This document shows, piece by piece, positions 1 to 11,205 of a DNA stretch of 64,000 nt. The notes beneath the pieces are model-generated. The model saw nothing but the letters and a program-made list of their open reading frames with translations, was not told where the DNA came from and made no database searches. The stretch is from Gnetum montanum (Eukaryota > Streptophyta > Gnetopsida > Gnetales > Gnetaceae), in NCBI GenBank assembly GCA_015680685.1, contig MNCI01030754.1:344046-408045 (forward strand). Reading direction: 5' to 3'. The number at the start of each line of letters is the position of its first letter. Within the stretch, counting starts at the first letter, position 1. A program made the translations under genes and the position numbers.

Positions 1-884
1 GGATCGAGTTACATGTGGAGCATCAACCGAGTGTAGTAGAATGAAATTTTACAAGTGTACAGTGTGAACCATGGCGACATGTACACGCTGGGCGTACAGA
101 CTCCGCACGCTGGACAGCGTATGGGTAAGCATGAAGAATTTCTGACCAAATTTCAAACTGTGAAGCTAGTTTTGAGGATGGATCTGGATGCATGATGTCC
201 TGAGGATGCTGCCTGTCGATTTTGGGCTCATTTGACCTTGATTTGATAAGGTTATAGGAGGCTCCAAAAGTGTACACGTTGGGCGTGTAGGGCGTGTAGG
301 CCAGCGTACAGGCATGAAAGTGCCACTTTTCCAGGTCACAACTTGATTTTTTGTGAGCCCAAGATGATTTCTGATAGTTTCCCTACCTCTGGGAGTTGAT
401 TGCCTGTGAAAATCATGCTTTGAGTGTTTATTTTGGTCTGCCTATGATGGTACACGTTGGGCATGCGGGCCAACGTGCAGGCATGAAAACCCATCATTAG
501 AAGCCCAAAAGTTGAATTTTAGGTACCTAAGAACTATTGGGGACCCTTAGGAAGGTCCTAGGGGGTCCAGACGCTCGATTCTGACATGTTTTAACTTATT
601 TTTTGGGCTCAAAAGTTGTTGCACGTTGAGTTGTACGTTGGGCGTGCAGGCCTATGTGCATGAAGTATACTTAGTCAAAACTAAGTGTTTTGAGTTTGAA
701 ACCTGTAGTTCTTGTTGCCAGATTTTGATGTAGTCTCCAATAGATATCGGGGAACCCTTGCTTGTTCAATTGTTACTCCATTTGATGCTATTTTTGAGGC
801 TTTCAAGCTTGGTCATGTCGAGGACCAACATGACTTAGCTCAATTTCTTCTACAAGTGTTAGCCAAAATTTTTGTGGTATTTCA
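1..884 (-). repeat. 3' LTR of element B (partial)
   Basis: This stretch aligns end to end with 17358-18242 and stops at the same terminal bases (TTTCA on plus, so the LTR begins TGAAA on minus). A polypurine tract follows directly. The rest of the LTR, about 640 bases judged from the 5' copy, lies left of the window. It is rich in AGCGTG/CACGCT-type words arranged as dyads. Confidence 0.85.
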
Positions 885-900
885 TTGGCCCCTTTTTGTT
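885..900 (-). other. Polypurine tract of element B
   Basis: On the minus strand the bases just before the LTR read AACAAAAAGGGGCCAA, a purine run of the type that primes plus-strand synthesis. Its position, exactly where homology between the two LTR copies ends, supports both the LTR border and the minus-strand orientation. Confidence 0.8.
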
Positions 901-1999
901 GATGCTTGGAGGAATCGACCTGAGAGGTGTTGACAAAGAAGTACAAAACACCACAAGTAACTTAGTGGCATTATTCTTCAACACTTGGCCAGATGTCATC
1001 GCACTATGTACAGTAGTACATAGGATTGGGGAAATGAAATTTGTGGCTGGATAGGGAAATAGAAATTGTGGGGATTGGGAATTGATCAAGGGATTGTGCA
1101 TGGTGAAGGGGACACTCTGGTATGTGTATGGGTCATGTTGATCCTTATCAATAGCCATTTTCTAGCAGACTTGGGACCAAGACATGAGATGTACATCCTT
1201 TGGCAGAACAAGACTCTTGTTCAGTGTTCAAGAGGACTTGTTGGCACAACCAAAGCCACGTGATGATGTGTTGCATTCTTTGGAGGAACAGGGCCTTTGT
1301 TTAGTGTTAAAGGAAACCTATTGGTAGAGGGCCAATGCCACACAGTGAGATGAAACACGATGGTGTGAGACTCGAACGGTTCTTTCCAAGCCCACTATCT
1401 TCCCGCCTGGGGCTTGTATGGGAAGTGCCAAGGGCTCGCGGTTCATTTTGCTCTTTGCCCTTTTTTTCTTTTCTCTTTTTTTTTGGAAAGAGCGTTCTTT
1501 CAATTTTACACTCATGCTCATGTGTCATGTTGTGTGTTGCAACTGCTTGAGAGTGTTGCAGTGTGAAACCATATGCTCAAAGTTTTGGGTGTACTGGGTG
1601 TATCTAGGAGCTGCGACTGGGTAGGAAGGGGAACGAGATTGTTGGGGAAATGAAGAATATATTGGAAACTAGGAATGTACTTTTGAACAGACTGATTAAC
1701 TTGGTTGCATGTGTCAGAAATGATGTGGCACCTTGTCACCATGATGAAGTGTATCCGTGTACGAGCACCACTGGGTGTCATCCTGCAAACACAACTCCAA
1801 GTAGACAAGAAAACCACAAGTGAATGAGTTAGCAAACAATTTAGACATGAATGTGACTGGTGAAACAAAGACACCAGATGAGATTTTAGGCACTGAATAT
1901 GAATGGCAGCAATGTTGTTAGGATCAACTGATGATGAGTGAGGCAGCGGCTCTAATGAAGTTTGAATGCAGCGACCAATCAGGAGGCCAGAGATGAAGA
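901..1999 (-). other. Non-coding 3' region of element B
   Basis: This is the stretch between the hairpin array after the integrase and the polypurine tract. No protein domain is recognisable on either strand; the open frames are short and of mixed composition. A T/C-rich run lies near 1440-1495. Confidence 0.5.
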
Positions 2000-2372
2000 T
2001 GCCAGTTTATAGTCGTAGCAAACTATCATGGGCTAGTTTTATGTCATAACCCATTGGACATTGCCAGTTTAGCGTCGTAACGGACGGTGCATTACTAGTT
2101 TATAGTCTTGGCGGACTGTGGAGAGGCAAACCAGTTTATAGTCTTAGCGGACTCCGGCAAACAAAACTAGGGCAGTTTAATGTCGTACCAGATAGGTGCT
2201 AGTTTATCGTCATTGCAAACGAACTATGGTGTCAGTTTATCATCATAACACCAAGACGATCTGTGGTATTAGTTTTCCGTCATGATTCCAGAACAATCTG
2301 TGGTATCAGTTTTCCATCATGATTCCAGGATGATCTGTGGTATCAGTTTTCCATCATGATTCTAGGACGAAG
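2000..2372 (-). repeat. Hairpin-TAAACT repeat array 1 (after integrase)
   Basis: Eleven degenerate units begin (plus-strand AGTTT landmark) near 2003, 2033, 2065, 2096, 2132, 2173, 2199, 2233, 2270, 2307 and 2344. On the minus strand most units read as a short stem, a loop, the complementary stem, then TAAACT(A/G)G or a variant. Examples are CGTC-cgttac-GACG, AGTC-cgccaa-GACT and AGTC-cgctaa-GACT. The last three or four units have a longer loop of about 10 bases and AAAACTG tails. The array begins right after the integrase stop at 2388. Smaller clusters lie at 6001-6089 and 11206-11390. The function is unknown. Confidence 0.85.
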
Positions 2373-2387
2373 GCATACCTGAGATGT

Positions 2388-3530
2388 TTAGACATGAAAT
2401 GGTTTGAGGTACAAGTGGTTCGTTGGATAAGTGAGCTCGTTACCATTCATGTCAGCTAGCTTAAATGCTCCGTTCTCATATGATTTGGTTACCAAGTAGG
2501 GCCCTTCCCAGTTTGCTGCGAACTTGTCCACATGTTCACAGACTGCCTTAAGTACGAGGTCATCTTCTTTGATCAGGCCCTTGTGAATGTCATATTGATG
2601 GTGTCGTCACTGTTGTTTCTAGTACCAATCAATCTAATCGAGCACACGTGTACATTCTTCTTCCACAAAGTCCAAGTCAACAACATGCAAGTCATTATTT
2701 TGACCCTCATCGAGGAGTTCAGAGAGTGTGATCCTTAAGGATGGTACCTACAACTCTAAAGGTAAAATAGCTTCCAAACCATAAACAAGAATATATGGCG
2801 TTTTACCTGTGGAAGTCCGATGCATAGTGTGATAAGCCCATAATGCGTATACCAACTGTTCATGCCATTTTCTCTTGCTCTACGTAAGCATCTTCTTTAG
2901 CACTAAGATGACAATCTTGTTCGTAGCTTCGGCCTACCCGTTACTCTAGGGGTAATATGGGGATGAGAACGAATTTTTAATGCCTAAGTTATCACAAAAG
3001 GTCTTTGTTTCGACACTACTGAATTAAGGTCCATTATTAGTAATGATGGTCATCAGGATGCCAAAGTGGGTCACAATGTTTTCCAGGATAAAGCTGCATA
3101 CTTGTTTCGATGCAGTCGTTCTGAGAGGGATAGCTTCCACCCATTTCGTGAAATATTCAGTTGCAGTTATGATGAAGATATGCCCCACAAAAGATAGAGG
3201 AGTTATTGGTCCAATGATGTCTAACCCCCATTTCTGGAAAGGCCATGTGATTTGAGCTGTATGCAATTCATTGGGTGGGACATGTATGAGATTATCATGC
3301 TTTTAACATGTATCACATGTTTTGACCTTGGAGACATAGTTGTACTCCATGTGTGGCCAATAGTACCCTAAACGCATTATTTTGGTTGCCATTGCTTTGG
3401 GCGCTATGTGCCCTCTGCAGAGTCCTTCTTGTACTCGCTCCACAATGGTCTGGCCATCTGTGCTACTAACGCACCTTAACAGGATACCTTCGTAGGATCT
3501 ACAACACAACGTGTCACCTACTAATGCATA
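2388..3530 (-). pseudogene. Integrase of element B, degenerate
   Basis: Integrase joins retrotransposon cDNA to host DNA. The N-terminal part (3509-3303) carries the end of the zinc-binding domain, including YYWPHME and CDTC. The core begins near 3266 with WGLDIIGPITP and continues through EYFTKWVEAIPL and FGILMTIITNNGP. Further downstream in broken frames, around 2990-2770, sits the usual SPYYP, NG.AEATNK and TGKTPY signature. The C-terminal domain (about 2520-2388) reads NWEGPYLV, FKLADMNGNEL and NHLYLKPFHV, then a stop. Several in-frame stops show it is dead. The hairpin array follows immediately. Confidence 0.88.
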
Positions 3531-4763
3531 CTATCAAGAACGTTTTTGTACTGCGTCCTTTTGTGTATTTATTAAATGTCGCGGTGTTTTGCCGTGTAGA
3601 AGGTACTCTTTTATGTCATCATACCATTCTACTATGTGTGTTGTACTAACTGATGTAATCAATAATTCATCAGGAGTATCAGTTATGGGTTTAGCACAAC
3701 TGATTATAGAACTAGGCAACGTGTGGAACATGTTTGGTGCTAAGTTTAGGGCTAATGTAGCTAGTGCATCTGCAATGATGTTATCATTTCTAGAAATATG
3801 TTGTACATCTATGTCATCGAATTGCTTCAACAAATGCTTAGTCAAATCACAGTATGGTTGTAAGTGTTGTGCTTTGCATGTGTAAATGTTTGTGACTTGA
3901 TTTAGAACTAACTGTGAGTCACCTCTGACTACGAGTCGTGTGATGTCAAAAGCTAGTGCTGCTATGAGACCTCTAAGCAGACCTTCGTATTCTGTGACGT
4001 TGTTGGTATAGTGAAAATTGAAACGATAAGCAAAGGGTTGAATCTCCCTGAAGGGATAAGTGATGATAGCGGTAGCACTTCCCCCTCGGGAGGTGGATGC
4101 TTCATCAAAATTCAAAATGGCATCGTAGTTATCAGGCACTATGTCTATTGCACTCATATTTTCGTCTGGGAACTCTGGCTCTATTATCGCTTGATCATGC
4201 ATTGGTGATGTAGTCTTTTGAGTTGCTATAGCTTGACCCTTAACTGATGACTGCGCTATGTAGTGTAGCTCAAACTCAGCTATCATGGCTTTCCAGTGAG
4301 CTATCTTACTTGATTCGTAGAGGTTGCCTATGACGGCTCCAAGCACATTATGCTTGCAGATTATATTGACTTGGTTGCGAAAGAGATAATGTTGCCATTT
4401 CTTCAAGCAAAAGATAACGGCTAAACACGACCTCTCCACCTCGTTGTACTTCTTCTCATGGGCAACTAATGCATGGCTTAAATAATAAACAAGGACTTCA
4501 GTTCCATCATCTCGCTTCTGGCAGAGCATAGACGCGACGGATGAATCTGAAGTGGCCAGATAGATATAGAATGGTTTATTGTTCTAAGGCGGATAGACTA
4601 TCAGTAGTTGAGCAAGTGCCGTTTTAATGTTGTCAAATGCCTCCTAGCATTGTGAAGTCCATTCAAAATGGATGTTCTTGCATAACAAGTGGTTCATAGG
4701 TTTCAACTTGTCCGTCAGTTTTTCTATGAAACGCCTGATGAACTGTAATCTACCTTGTAGACC
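3531..4763 (-). pseudogene. RNase H plus archaeal-type RNase H of element B
   Basis: The upstream part (4763-4250) is the normal retrotransposon RNase H, seen from YYLSHALVAHEKKYNEVER and CLAVIFCLKKWQHYL. After a linker a second RNase H starts near 4130 with FDEASTSRGGSATAI, NNVTEYEGLLRGL, VVRGDSQLVLNQV and ADALATLAL. This has the layout of the archaeal-type RNase H that Tat elements acquired. A 331-residue open frame (4529-3534) spans most of both domains. The RT side is broken by stops near 4620-4580. RNase H degrades the RNA strand of the RNA-DNA hybrid during reverse transcription. Confidence 0.88.
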
Positions 4764-6016
4764 TCAGAGCTCAATAAGGTTTCCTGGTGGTTTCAAATTG
4801 GTGATAGCTTTGACCTTGTCTGGATCTACTTGTAGTCCTGTTTCTGATACTACGAAGCCTAGCATCTTGCCCGTTTTTACCCCAAAGACACATTTCTTTG
4901 GGTTGATCCTAAGCTCATATTTTACACAACATTTTAAAACCAAATCTAAGTCTTGTATGTGTTGCTCTGGTGTTTTTGATTTAACTGCAATGTCATCCAC
5001 ATAATCATTGAGAAAATGAAGTATGTAATCACTAAAAATGAATGTCATTGCTCTCTGATATGTGACACCGACATTCTTCAGGCCGAATGGCGTCATTGTA
5101 TAGTAAAAGGTTCCCCATGGTGTCATGAAGGTCGTCTTGAGCTGATGTTCTGGGTCGATCCGTATCTGGTTACATCCAGAAAAGCCATCCATAAAAGACA
5201 ATAGAGCGTTCCCTACAGTTGAGTCAACAAGTTGATCAATGCTTGGTAGCGAGAAGTCATCCTTTATGGTTGCGATGTTGAGATCCCGGAAGTCTATGCA
5301 TAAGCAAATGCTTCTGTTCTTGTTAGGGACTATAACCATGTTAGACACCCAGTCAGCGTAGTCAACAGCCCGAATGAAACTAGCTTGATAAAGCTTAGTA
5401 ATCTCATTGCAAACTGCCAATGCTACCTCAGGTTTGACCTTGCGTGCTTCTGTTTCACTGGTCTTATCTTGGGATCGAGTATAATGTTGTGTTGGACAAT
5501 GCGAGGATCTAGTCTAGGCATGTCATTGTAAGACCAAGCAAATGCTTTCATGTTTTCTCGAAGCATGTGTTCCATGTCCTTGGCAAGTTGAGGTTGTAAT
5601 AGTGAGCTCAATTTTAATATTTTAACTTCACCGTCAGGCATAGTTATGGGGGTTTCAGTTAAAGGGTCTTCAGTGATGCTATCAGCTTCTATATCCAGAG
5701 ATTTTGGCATACCTTCATAGCTATCTAATGTTTGTTGCATTGAGGCTACAAATATGTCGTCTGTTGATGGGCCGAAGTTGATAGAATTTATGTTGATTTC
5801 TTTTGTGATCTTTCCATATGGTCCATCGATCATCAATGGTGTGAATAGATGCTTACAATCCATCGCGCTTTCTCTTGCCAATAAATAGGGAGCAAAGTGA
5901 GCTAGGGGGGTTATTATGCTTTCCAAGCAATATAACTCATGTGTATGTTTGATAGTAACTAAGGTATGCAGTGGTAATTTATCATCGTACCTAGACGCAT
6001 GGCAGTTTAGGGCCAT
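4764..6016 (-). pseudogene. Reverse transcriptase of element B with upstream linker
   Basis: An open frame 6016-5423 forms the linker that precedes RT in Gypsy elements; it ends LDPRIVQHNIILDPKIRPVK, the usual entry to the RT fold. A frame break separates it from 5420-4764, which holds CIDFRDLN, SFMDGFSGCNQI, WGTFYYTMTPFGLKN and the catalytic box YVDDI. The first codons of the linker frame overlap hairpin array 2, so the true coding start, possibly after splicing, is uncertain. RT copies element RNA into DNA. Codon damage is lighter here than in the integrase. Confidence 0.9.
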
Positions 6017-6089
6017 ACCGGGCCTTGCCTATCAATTTATAGTTATGAAGGACTGATCATGGCAGTTTAAGGCCTTACTGAGCCGTGTG
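6001..6089 (-). repeat. Hairpin-TAAACT repeat array 2 (before RT)
   Basis: Three units at about 30-base spacing. On the minus strand they read GGCC-cggtat-GGCC then CTAAACTG, a decayed AGT/ACT unit, and GGCT-cagtaa-GGCC then TTAAACTG, where the stem needs one T-G wobble. The stem bases differ from array 1 but remain paired. The array abuts the start of the pol frame. Confidence 0.8.
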
Positions 6090-6369
6090 CTGTTTGTTTA
6101 CGATGTCTGGTTGATTGTATGGTTTGTAATCATTACCTAATGTGAGACTGCTAGACGAAGAGTATGCTGTGCAAGAGAAGAATTTATATGAGCAATGGTT
6201 AGCCGAGTATATAATTATCTTTACCTTTGTTTATATGTATTTATATTTTAGCTAATCATTGTGTTTATTTTGTTTATTTTGTCAAAATAAAACACCCATA
6301 CGTCGATTTCCATGGAGCAGCATCTGCCACGTGGCAATGCATAAAATGGTGAACAAGTGTAAACATCAA
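6090..6369 (+). promoter_or_regulatory. AT-rich spacer with G-box, possible promoter of the antisense gene
   Basis: The stretch is AT-rich with no coding signal. At 6326-6335 there is a perfect palindromic G-box, GCCACGTGGC, followed at 6340 by a weak TATA-like CATAAAA. A TATATAA lies near 6206. These lie upstream of and on the same strand as the antisense gene (7161-10763). Assignment as its promoter is inference; there is about 800 bases of AGCGTG-rich sequence between. Confidence 0.35.
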
Positions 6370-7130
6370 AGTTAACTCTGAGACAGCGTGAATGTGGGCG
6401 AAATCACAGCGTGAACGTACGCTCAGCGTAAGATCTAGTATAGCGTGGCGCAGGGACGAAGCTCAAGTGGTACAGGTGAAGACAGGTGCAGGACAGCGCA
6501 AAGGAGGTAGCAAGGGCGGTGTAGGTCGGGACACAATGAGTCGGACTGAAGGGCTCAGCGTGTACGTTGAAACGAAACCCATAGCATGCGGGGTCTTCAC
6601 GCTGGGGTTTGCAGCGTGCAGGGGGAACGAAGCCCTCAGCTTGTAGGGGATTGGTGTTCCAGTGTGAACACAATGTGAAGGAAGAACCGAAACCCTCAGC
6701 GTGTAGGGTTATACACGGCGTGAACATAAGGTCCAGGGTTTAGCATGAACGCAGTGATGCACAAGGGTAAGCAAATAGAAGGAAAGGGGAGAAGGGAGCC
6801 TAGTTTGACTTTCATGGAGGAAAGCGAGGCTATGCTCTGGTGCCTGCCTAAACCCATGATCCCCTCATGGCTGGGATCGATGTGCCGGTAGACTCTGATC
6901 CTTTGTCAAAAAATTTATTTTTTGCCTACTGTTCCTGTCGATTTTCCCATTGCGTAGCGTAAATGTTTCCATAGCATAAGGTTTCTGTAGCGTGAATGTT
7001 TCTGTAGCGTGAAGGATGAGGTCAAAACACTCAATGTGTGGGGTTTGTGTACCCACGTTCCAACGTGCAGCGTGCAGGGTCTGCACGCTGAGCGTGAACC
7101 TGGGATTTTTTCTAAGTGTTGGCCCCCAGT
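6370..7130 (+). repeat. AGCGTG-word-rich block inside element B
   Basis: The words AGCGTG, AGCGTA, CAGCGTGCAG and CACGCTG recur many times (for example 6387-6440, 6556-6565, 6615-6622, 6697-6706, 6990-7015, 7067-7100). The same words fill the LTRs and the leader of element B, so this block shares their origin although it lies between protease and pol. Some copies are followed by GAAC or TAGG. No coding capacity is evident. Confidence 0.65.
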
Positions 7131-7160
7131 GTAAAACCTTATTTTTATGTAGCTTATTAA

Positions 7161-7601
7161 CCCTGGTTCTTGAATACATGCAAGGATCCTAAACCTTTCC
7201 TCCTGGTGGTGGAGCTTGTTGGAGTTCTGACGTGGTTTGGTCTGATTGATTCTGATGAGCTAGTTCCTGATATGACCATTGATCACAATGGGGTATGGTT
7301 CAGAGAAGGGGCCTATGAATTCCTTGCCTTTATCTTAGACAAATTGAACGTGGTAATATGGTCACATCTAAGTGAACAATTAGCGCTGAGCGTGCTTGAG
7401 ACTATGTTACCAGGATCTTCAAATGGCATTGTGCCTTTCATGGTGGACATCGACGAGGGACCACTTACGATTGAGGACAGTCCCTCTAGAGGGCCCAGAT
7501 CTACCCATCCATTATCGCGTGTATGGGACCTATTGTCACATGGCTCTCACAACATCAACAGCACCTTATTCTTGGCCGCTCATGCACACACCTTATTCTA
7601 G
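7161..7601 (+). pseudogene. Antisense gene, first part: FCP1/NIF-phosphatase-like fragment
   Basis: This is an open frame of about 143 codons on the strand opposite element B. Its order resembles the start of an FCP1/SCP (NLI-interacting-factor) phosphatase domain: a hydrophobic strand KPFLLVVELVGVL where the family has the catalytic DxDGT/DxNG motif, then WFREGAYEFLAFI and LNVVIWSHLSEQLAL, matching the family's RPG..EFL and V.IWSS positions. The catalytic aspartates are missing, so it would not be active as a phosphatase. The frame ends at a stop at 7599. It may be a captured host fragment. The family assignment is tentative and rests on eye alignment. Confidence 0.35.
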
Positions 7602-7718
7602 AATCCTCCTGGAACAGTGTACCGGGTAGAGAGCTAAGGTTGTTTAGTTTACTGTTTCTGTTCTGATGCTTAGTGGTTCAGGTTTTGACCTCAAGTCTTG
7701 ACCGTCGTTCCTTTGCAG

Positions 7719-10700
7719 GCCCCAATTTGACAAGGAAGGAGTTTGCATAGGTGATGATGGACTTGCATTAGCTCATACCGCCTTAGAGACTTTCATGGCG
7801 GGTCCCACTCTCCGTGTCGTGTTAGCCCAGACTAAGGGTGACATTGTTCATTTTCACAAACGATACTCTAGGGCGTTCGCACAATGTGAGGCTCGAGGTG
7901 GCTGCATGGGGATTGGTCCCGTAGTCGGCCAATTTTCCCATGTGATGTTGATTTGACTCCTAATGATCCTAATCCATTATCTTACAGTAAGTAATGGTAT
8001 TTTCGATGCTTAACATTTGTTTGTTTTGTTACATCATTGGTTATATTGACTCCATCGATGTTATCCTATGCATACAGTGGATGTCCCCCTTGGTGGAGTC
8101 ACCATCACAACCGGGCAGACCGAGGGCACCTTGGCCATGAAATTTAGGAAGATCAGTGATGCACNAACCGAGGGCACCTTGGCCATGAAATTTAGGAAGA
8201 TCAGTGATGCACAACGATGGCTGCGTGAGAAGGCACCACCACATATCATCAGTTGTCTATCTGATGCTGGCCTCATGGAGTTATTTGTGGCCCCAAGTCC
8301 TGATGTCTCTGTGAGCGAGATGATTGCGATCGTTCATTCTTTCAATGAAGCGGTTACTTACTATAGTACTCGCGTCAAGGGAATCAAAGTGGCCTTCCAT
8401 CTATCGGAGGAGTTCTTTTCAGACTTCTTCGATGTACTAGAAGCTGGGACTAAAGTGATTTTGGATAGAGCACAGAAGGAGATCCATGTGGTTCATTAAT
8501 TGGAGGACTAGTTGGGCATTCTTAAAGGAGCTAAGGGATTCCCTATGCAGGGAAAATCAAAAGTGATCGAAGTCAATGAGTTGTACCCCCTATTCAAAGC
8601 ATGAGTGTTTCCAAAGTCCCTGTCTCAAGTGAGGAATCTTGGGGTAGAGTCTTTGCGCATCATGCGCATGATTCTGGAGACTAGGGTATGCTATAATTAG
8701 GCACAATTTTTTCTCTCAGGTTTCCACAGGGAGATAGTGAGGTTGTGTTCAAACATTGAGACGCAATCCCATTTCACCTTTGCATTCTGCACTGGTTATT
8801 TGCGTCAGCTGGCTGAATTTCTAGTTGTTCGCGTGGACAACAAGTACGTGTTAAGAGAACGTGGGCAACTGTCTCGCCCGTGGATTCGCCATTTATTTGA
8901 GGTGACAAAATCCCAAGATGCTCCTGAGGGAATTGACGAATCGGTTTCTGTTACAACGGAGGGATCATCTAGCCATTCAATTCATACGCATGACAGCGTA
9001 GGGTTGGAACCAGGTGATGTGCCCTATACTGCTAGAAGAGCCGACCGAGTAATCAAGGAAACAATCAGGAAGGCAAAATCGAAGGTTCAACAACCTAAGC
9101 ACTCTAGAGAGGTGGCCCCAGCTGTAGATGAACCCAAGGTGAAACGCATACGGTTTAAAATGCCAGCACGGGGTACATAAGCCTGGTTCACTTATTTATC
9201 CTCGTTTTATTATCATTACTGTTATTTTTATTTTATTTTTCAGCCATTTATACGAAGCTATATTACTCCTGAATGTCATTTATTCAATGCTGCACTTATA
9301 AATGTCATCAGAGCCAACTCCCGAAGTGAGAAAGGAGGTGTTGACGCCGATTGCCGAGGAGGAGGAAGTCCCAATGAATTTGAATGAGGAGGACGAAGTA
9401 GGCAATAACAAAATGGAAGCCCTTGCCCCACTGAGTGAAGAANCATTATTCAAAGTTTTAATTGTATGTTTTTGCTGCTACTAGGTGAAAATGTTGAAGC
9501 TAGGATGAATCCTAATGTCCGTTTGGAAATACCTATGATGAAGGCTCCTATGGAAACGACCGCCGAAGTTGACCCATCTCCTACACATGAACCATTTACT
9601 TGGATCGAAATGCCAAGTAAAATGGATTTCGTCCTTGGTATCATTGATGGGGTAGTTGATCACATCCAGCAAGCTCACCCTGAAATAGGTATATATGTCT
9701 TAAGCATTTTGGGTCCTTGGGTTTTCACATCCATTTCCACCATCCGATGTCTAATGCATGTTCTTCTCACGTGGATAGGGACTAAGCTGAAGTGGGATCC
9801 ATCTGAGGCCACTTGCATTGACAGTCTACCTACACTACCACCAGAGCTTGAGCAAGTGCCAAGACAGATCTATGATGAGGTGGCAGAATGTGTTGTGCAG
9901 AATGTCAAGTCTCTTTGGACTTGTAGGCGTTCCATCAAGAAACTATGGTTGCAAATTCAGGCGAGGGAAAAGGAGACTGCCAAGCTAATGGCAGAACGAG
10001 ATGATTTTAAATTGTGCTATGAGTTTGCCTCAGTGAGGTTGACAGGTGATCGTTCTTGGCGAACCTCTGAGATTACTTATACTAGGTATTAGAATTTATT
10101 GAATCGCCAAGTAACTATGAGTCGGGAGCTAGCCGAACGGAAGGCGCAGATTGATTTGCTGAATCTCAAATGTCAGGATTGGAAAGCTTTTGCATCTAAG
10201 GTATGAAAATGGGATCAAGATGAAAAGATGCATAAGTATCATCATAAAAAATCATTGAAGGAAAAATCGATCGAGAAGCGTCAGCTGGAGATGTTTGTAG
10301 ATGGTTTAGGCTTACGATCTTCATTTGACGCGTTTGCTAAAAACACTATGGTAGAGATGGAGTCTCCCAAGAGGGTTATCACTACTGCTTCTAGGGAGGT
10401 TACTGTGGGTGAGTTTCCTCTTAAACGTCCCACCTGGTCCATGGTGGACAAAGGGAAGGCCTTAGCCAACGTTGATCTGGGTCTTGATGGAACCGACTGG
10501 GCAAGTGTCCCTGAAGAGGAAATCCTTCGTCAGCTGGAGTTTGGTCTACGAGGGTCTTCTTCGGTAAGTCATTTAAACTCATTAATTTTGTTTATTATTT
10601 TCTAGCAGAAAATGTCATCTTTCTTTGTTAATTATTTTCTTTCTTCATTTTTTCTTTACAGAGTCACGGTGATGACGGTGGCTAGGAAGGTGGCCCCAAT

Positions 10701-10763
10701 GGAGTGGGGCAAGACGATGTGGAGGAACGTGAAGATCAAGCTCCTCCTGGATTTGATGCCTAG
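7719..10763 (+). pseudogene. Antisense multi-exon gene (aORF) between protease and RT of element B
   Basis: Open segments on the plus strand are separated by introns with good consensus sites: acceptor AG at 7717-7718, donor GTAAGT at 7987 with acceptor at 8076-8077, intron 9689-9778, and donor GTAAGT at 10564 with acceptor at 10660-10661. The last junction is in phase and leads to an acidic tail ending PPGFDA and a stop at 10761-10763. Segments include 8078-8499, 8720-9180 (with a basic patch ADRVIKETIRKAKSK), 9302-9442 and 9482-10091, which ends in a charged, helix-like stretch. I do not recognise the family; in layout it recalls the antisense genes some Tat elements carry. In-frame stops occur (for example at 10090 and inside the last exon). 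A duplicated 46-bp assembly scar lies at 8119-8212. Confidence 0.55.
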
Positions 10764-11205
10764 TTCCAATTTGATGTTGGTTTTTTTTTTTGTTAAAGTG
10801 ATCATGTATAAAATCTATGTATTGTGTGGGGACATTGTGCTAAGTTGTAAATGACTTTGATACATTTATACAATTTTTTTTTCGGTTGAGTTTTCTGTTA
10901 TTCATTTTTTTGTTTTAATTTTGAGTTTGTTTGAACACTGATAAGTGTAGATTTGAAGTGAAAATCTTTTTGTTCTTTTAGCTATTTGAATGTAAACACA
11001 ATGCAACAGTGTAAAATGTTTTTGTTCATTTTGTAGTTTAAGTGTATTGCACGAAGTAGGAATGCAAGTAGGAATGTATTTGTAATTGAAGCATAATCGT
11101 GTAAAAGAGGGATGCGAAGGAAAACTGTAACTGATAACACAACAATGTAAGCATAAATTCAAACAGTGAACTTGAATTAAGAGAAAACAAATGTAAGAAA
11201 ATGCT
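10764..11205. other. AT-rich 3' flank of the antisense gene
   Basis: T-rich on the plus strand, with no recognisable domain. It lies between the end of the antisense gene and hairpin array 3. It could hold the antisense gene's 3' UTR and, on the minus strand, part of the spacer between gag-pro and pol. Confidence 0.4.

Noticed and set aside
1518-1874. 118-codon minus-strand open frame in the 3' region of element B
   Set aside because: Mixed composition, no domain and no conserved context; it lies in non-coding element sequence.
2000-2372. Ordinary satellite or minisatellite
   Set aside because: Unit spacing varies (26-41 bases), stems covary and similar units recur in two distant clusters, so a simple tandem satellite does not explain it.
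3511-3885. 124-codon plus-strand frame opposite RNase H
   Set aside because: Shadow of the minus-strand aRNase H/integrase coding sequence.
6090-11205. Independent LTR element inserted between protease and RT of B
   Set aside because: I found no matching terminal repeats or target duplication at the borders, and the AGCGTG words link the block to element B.
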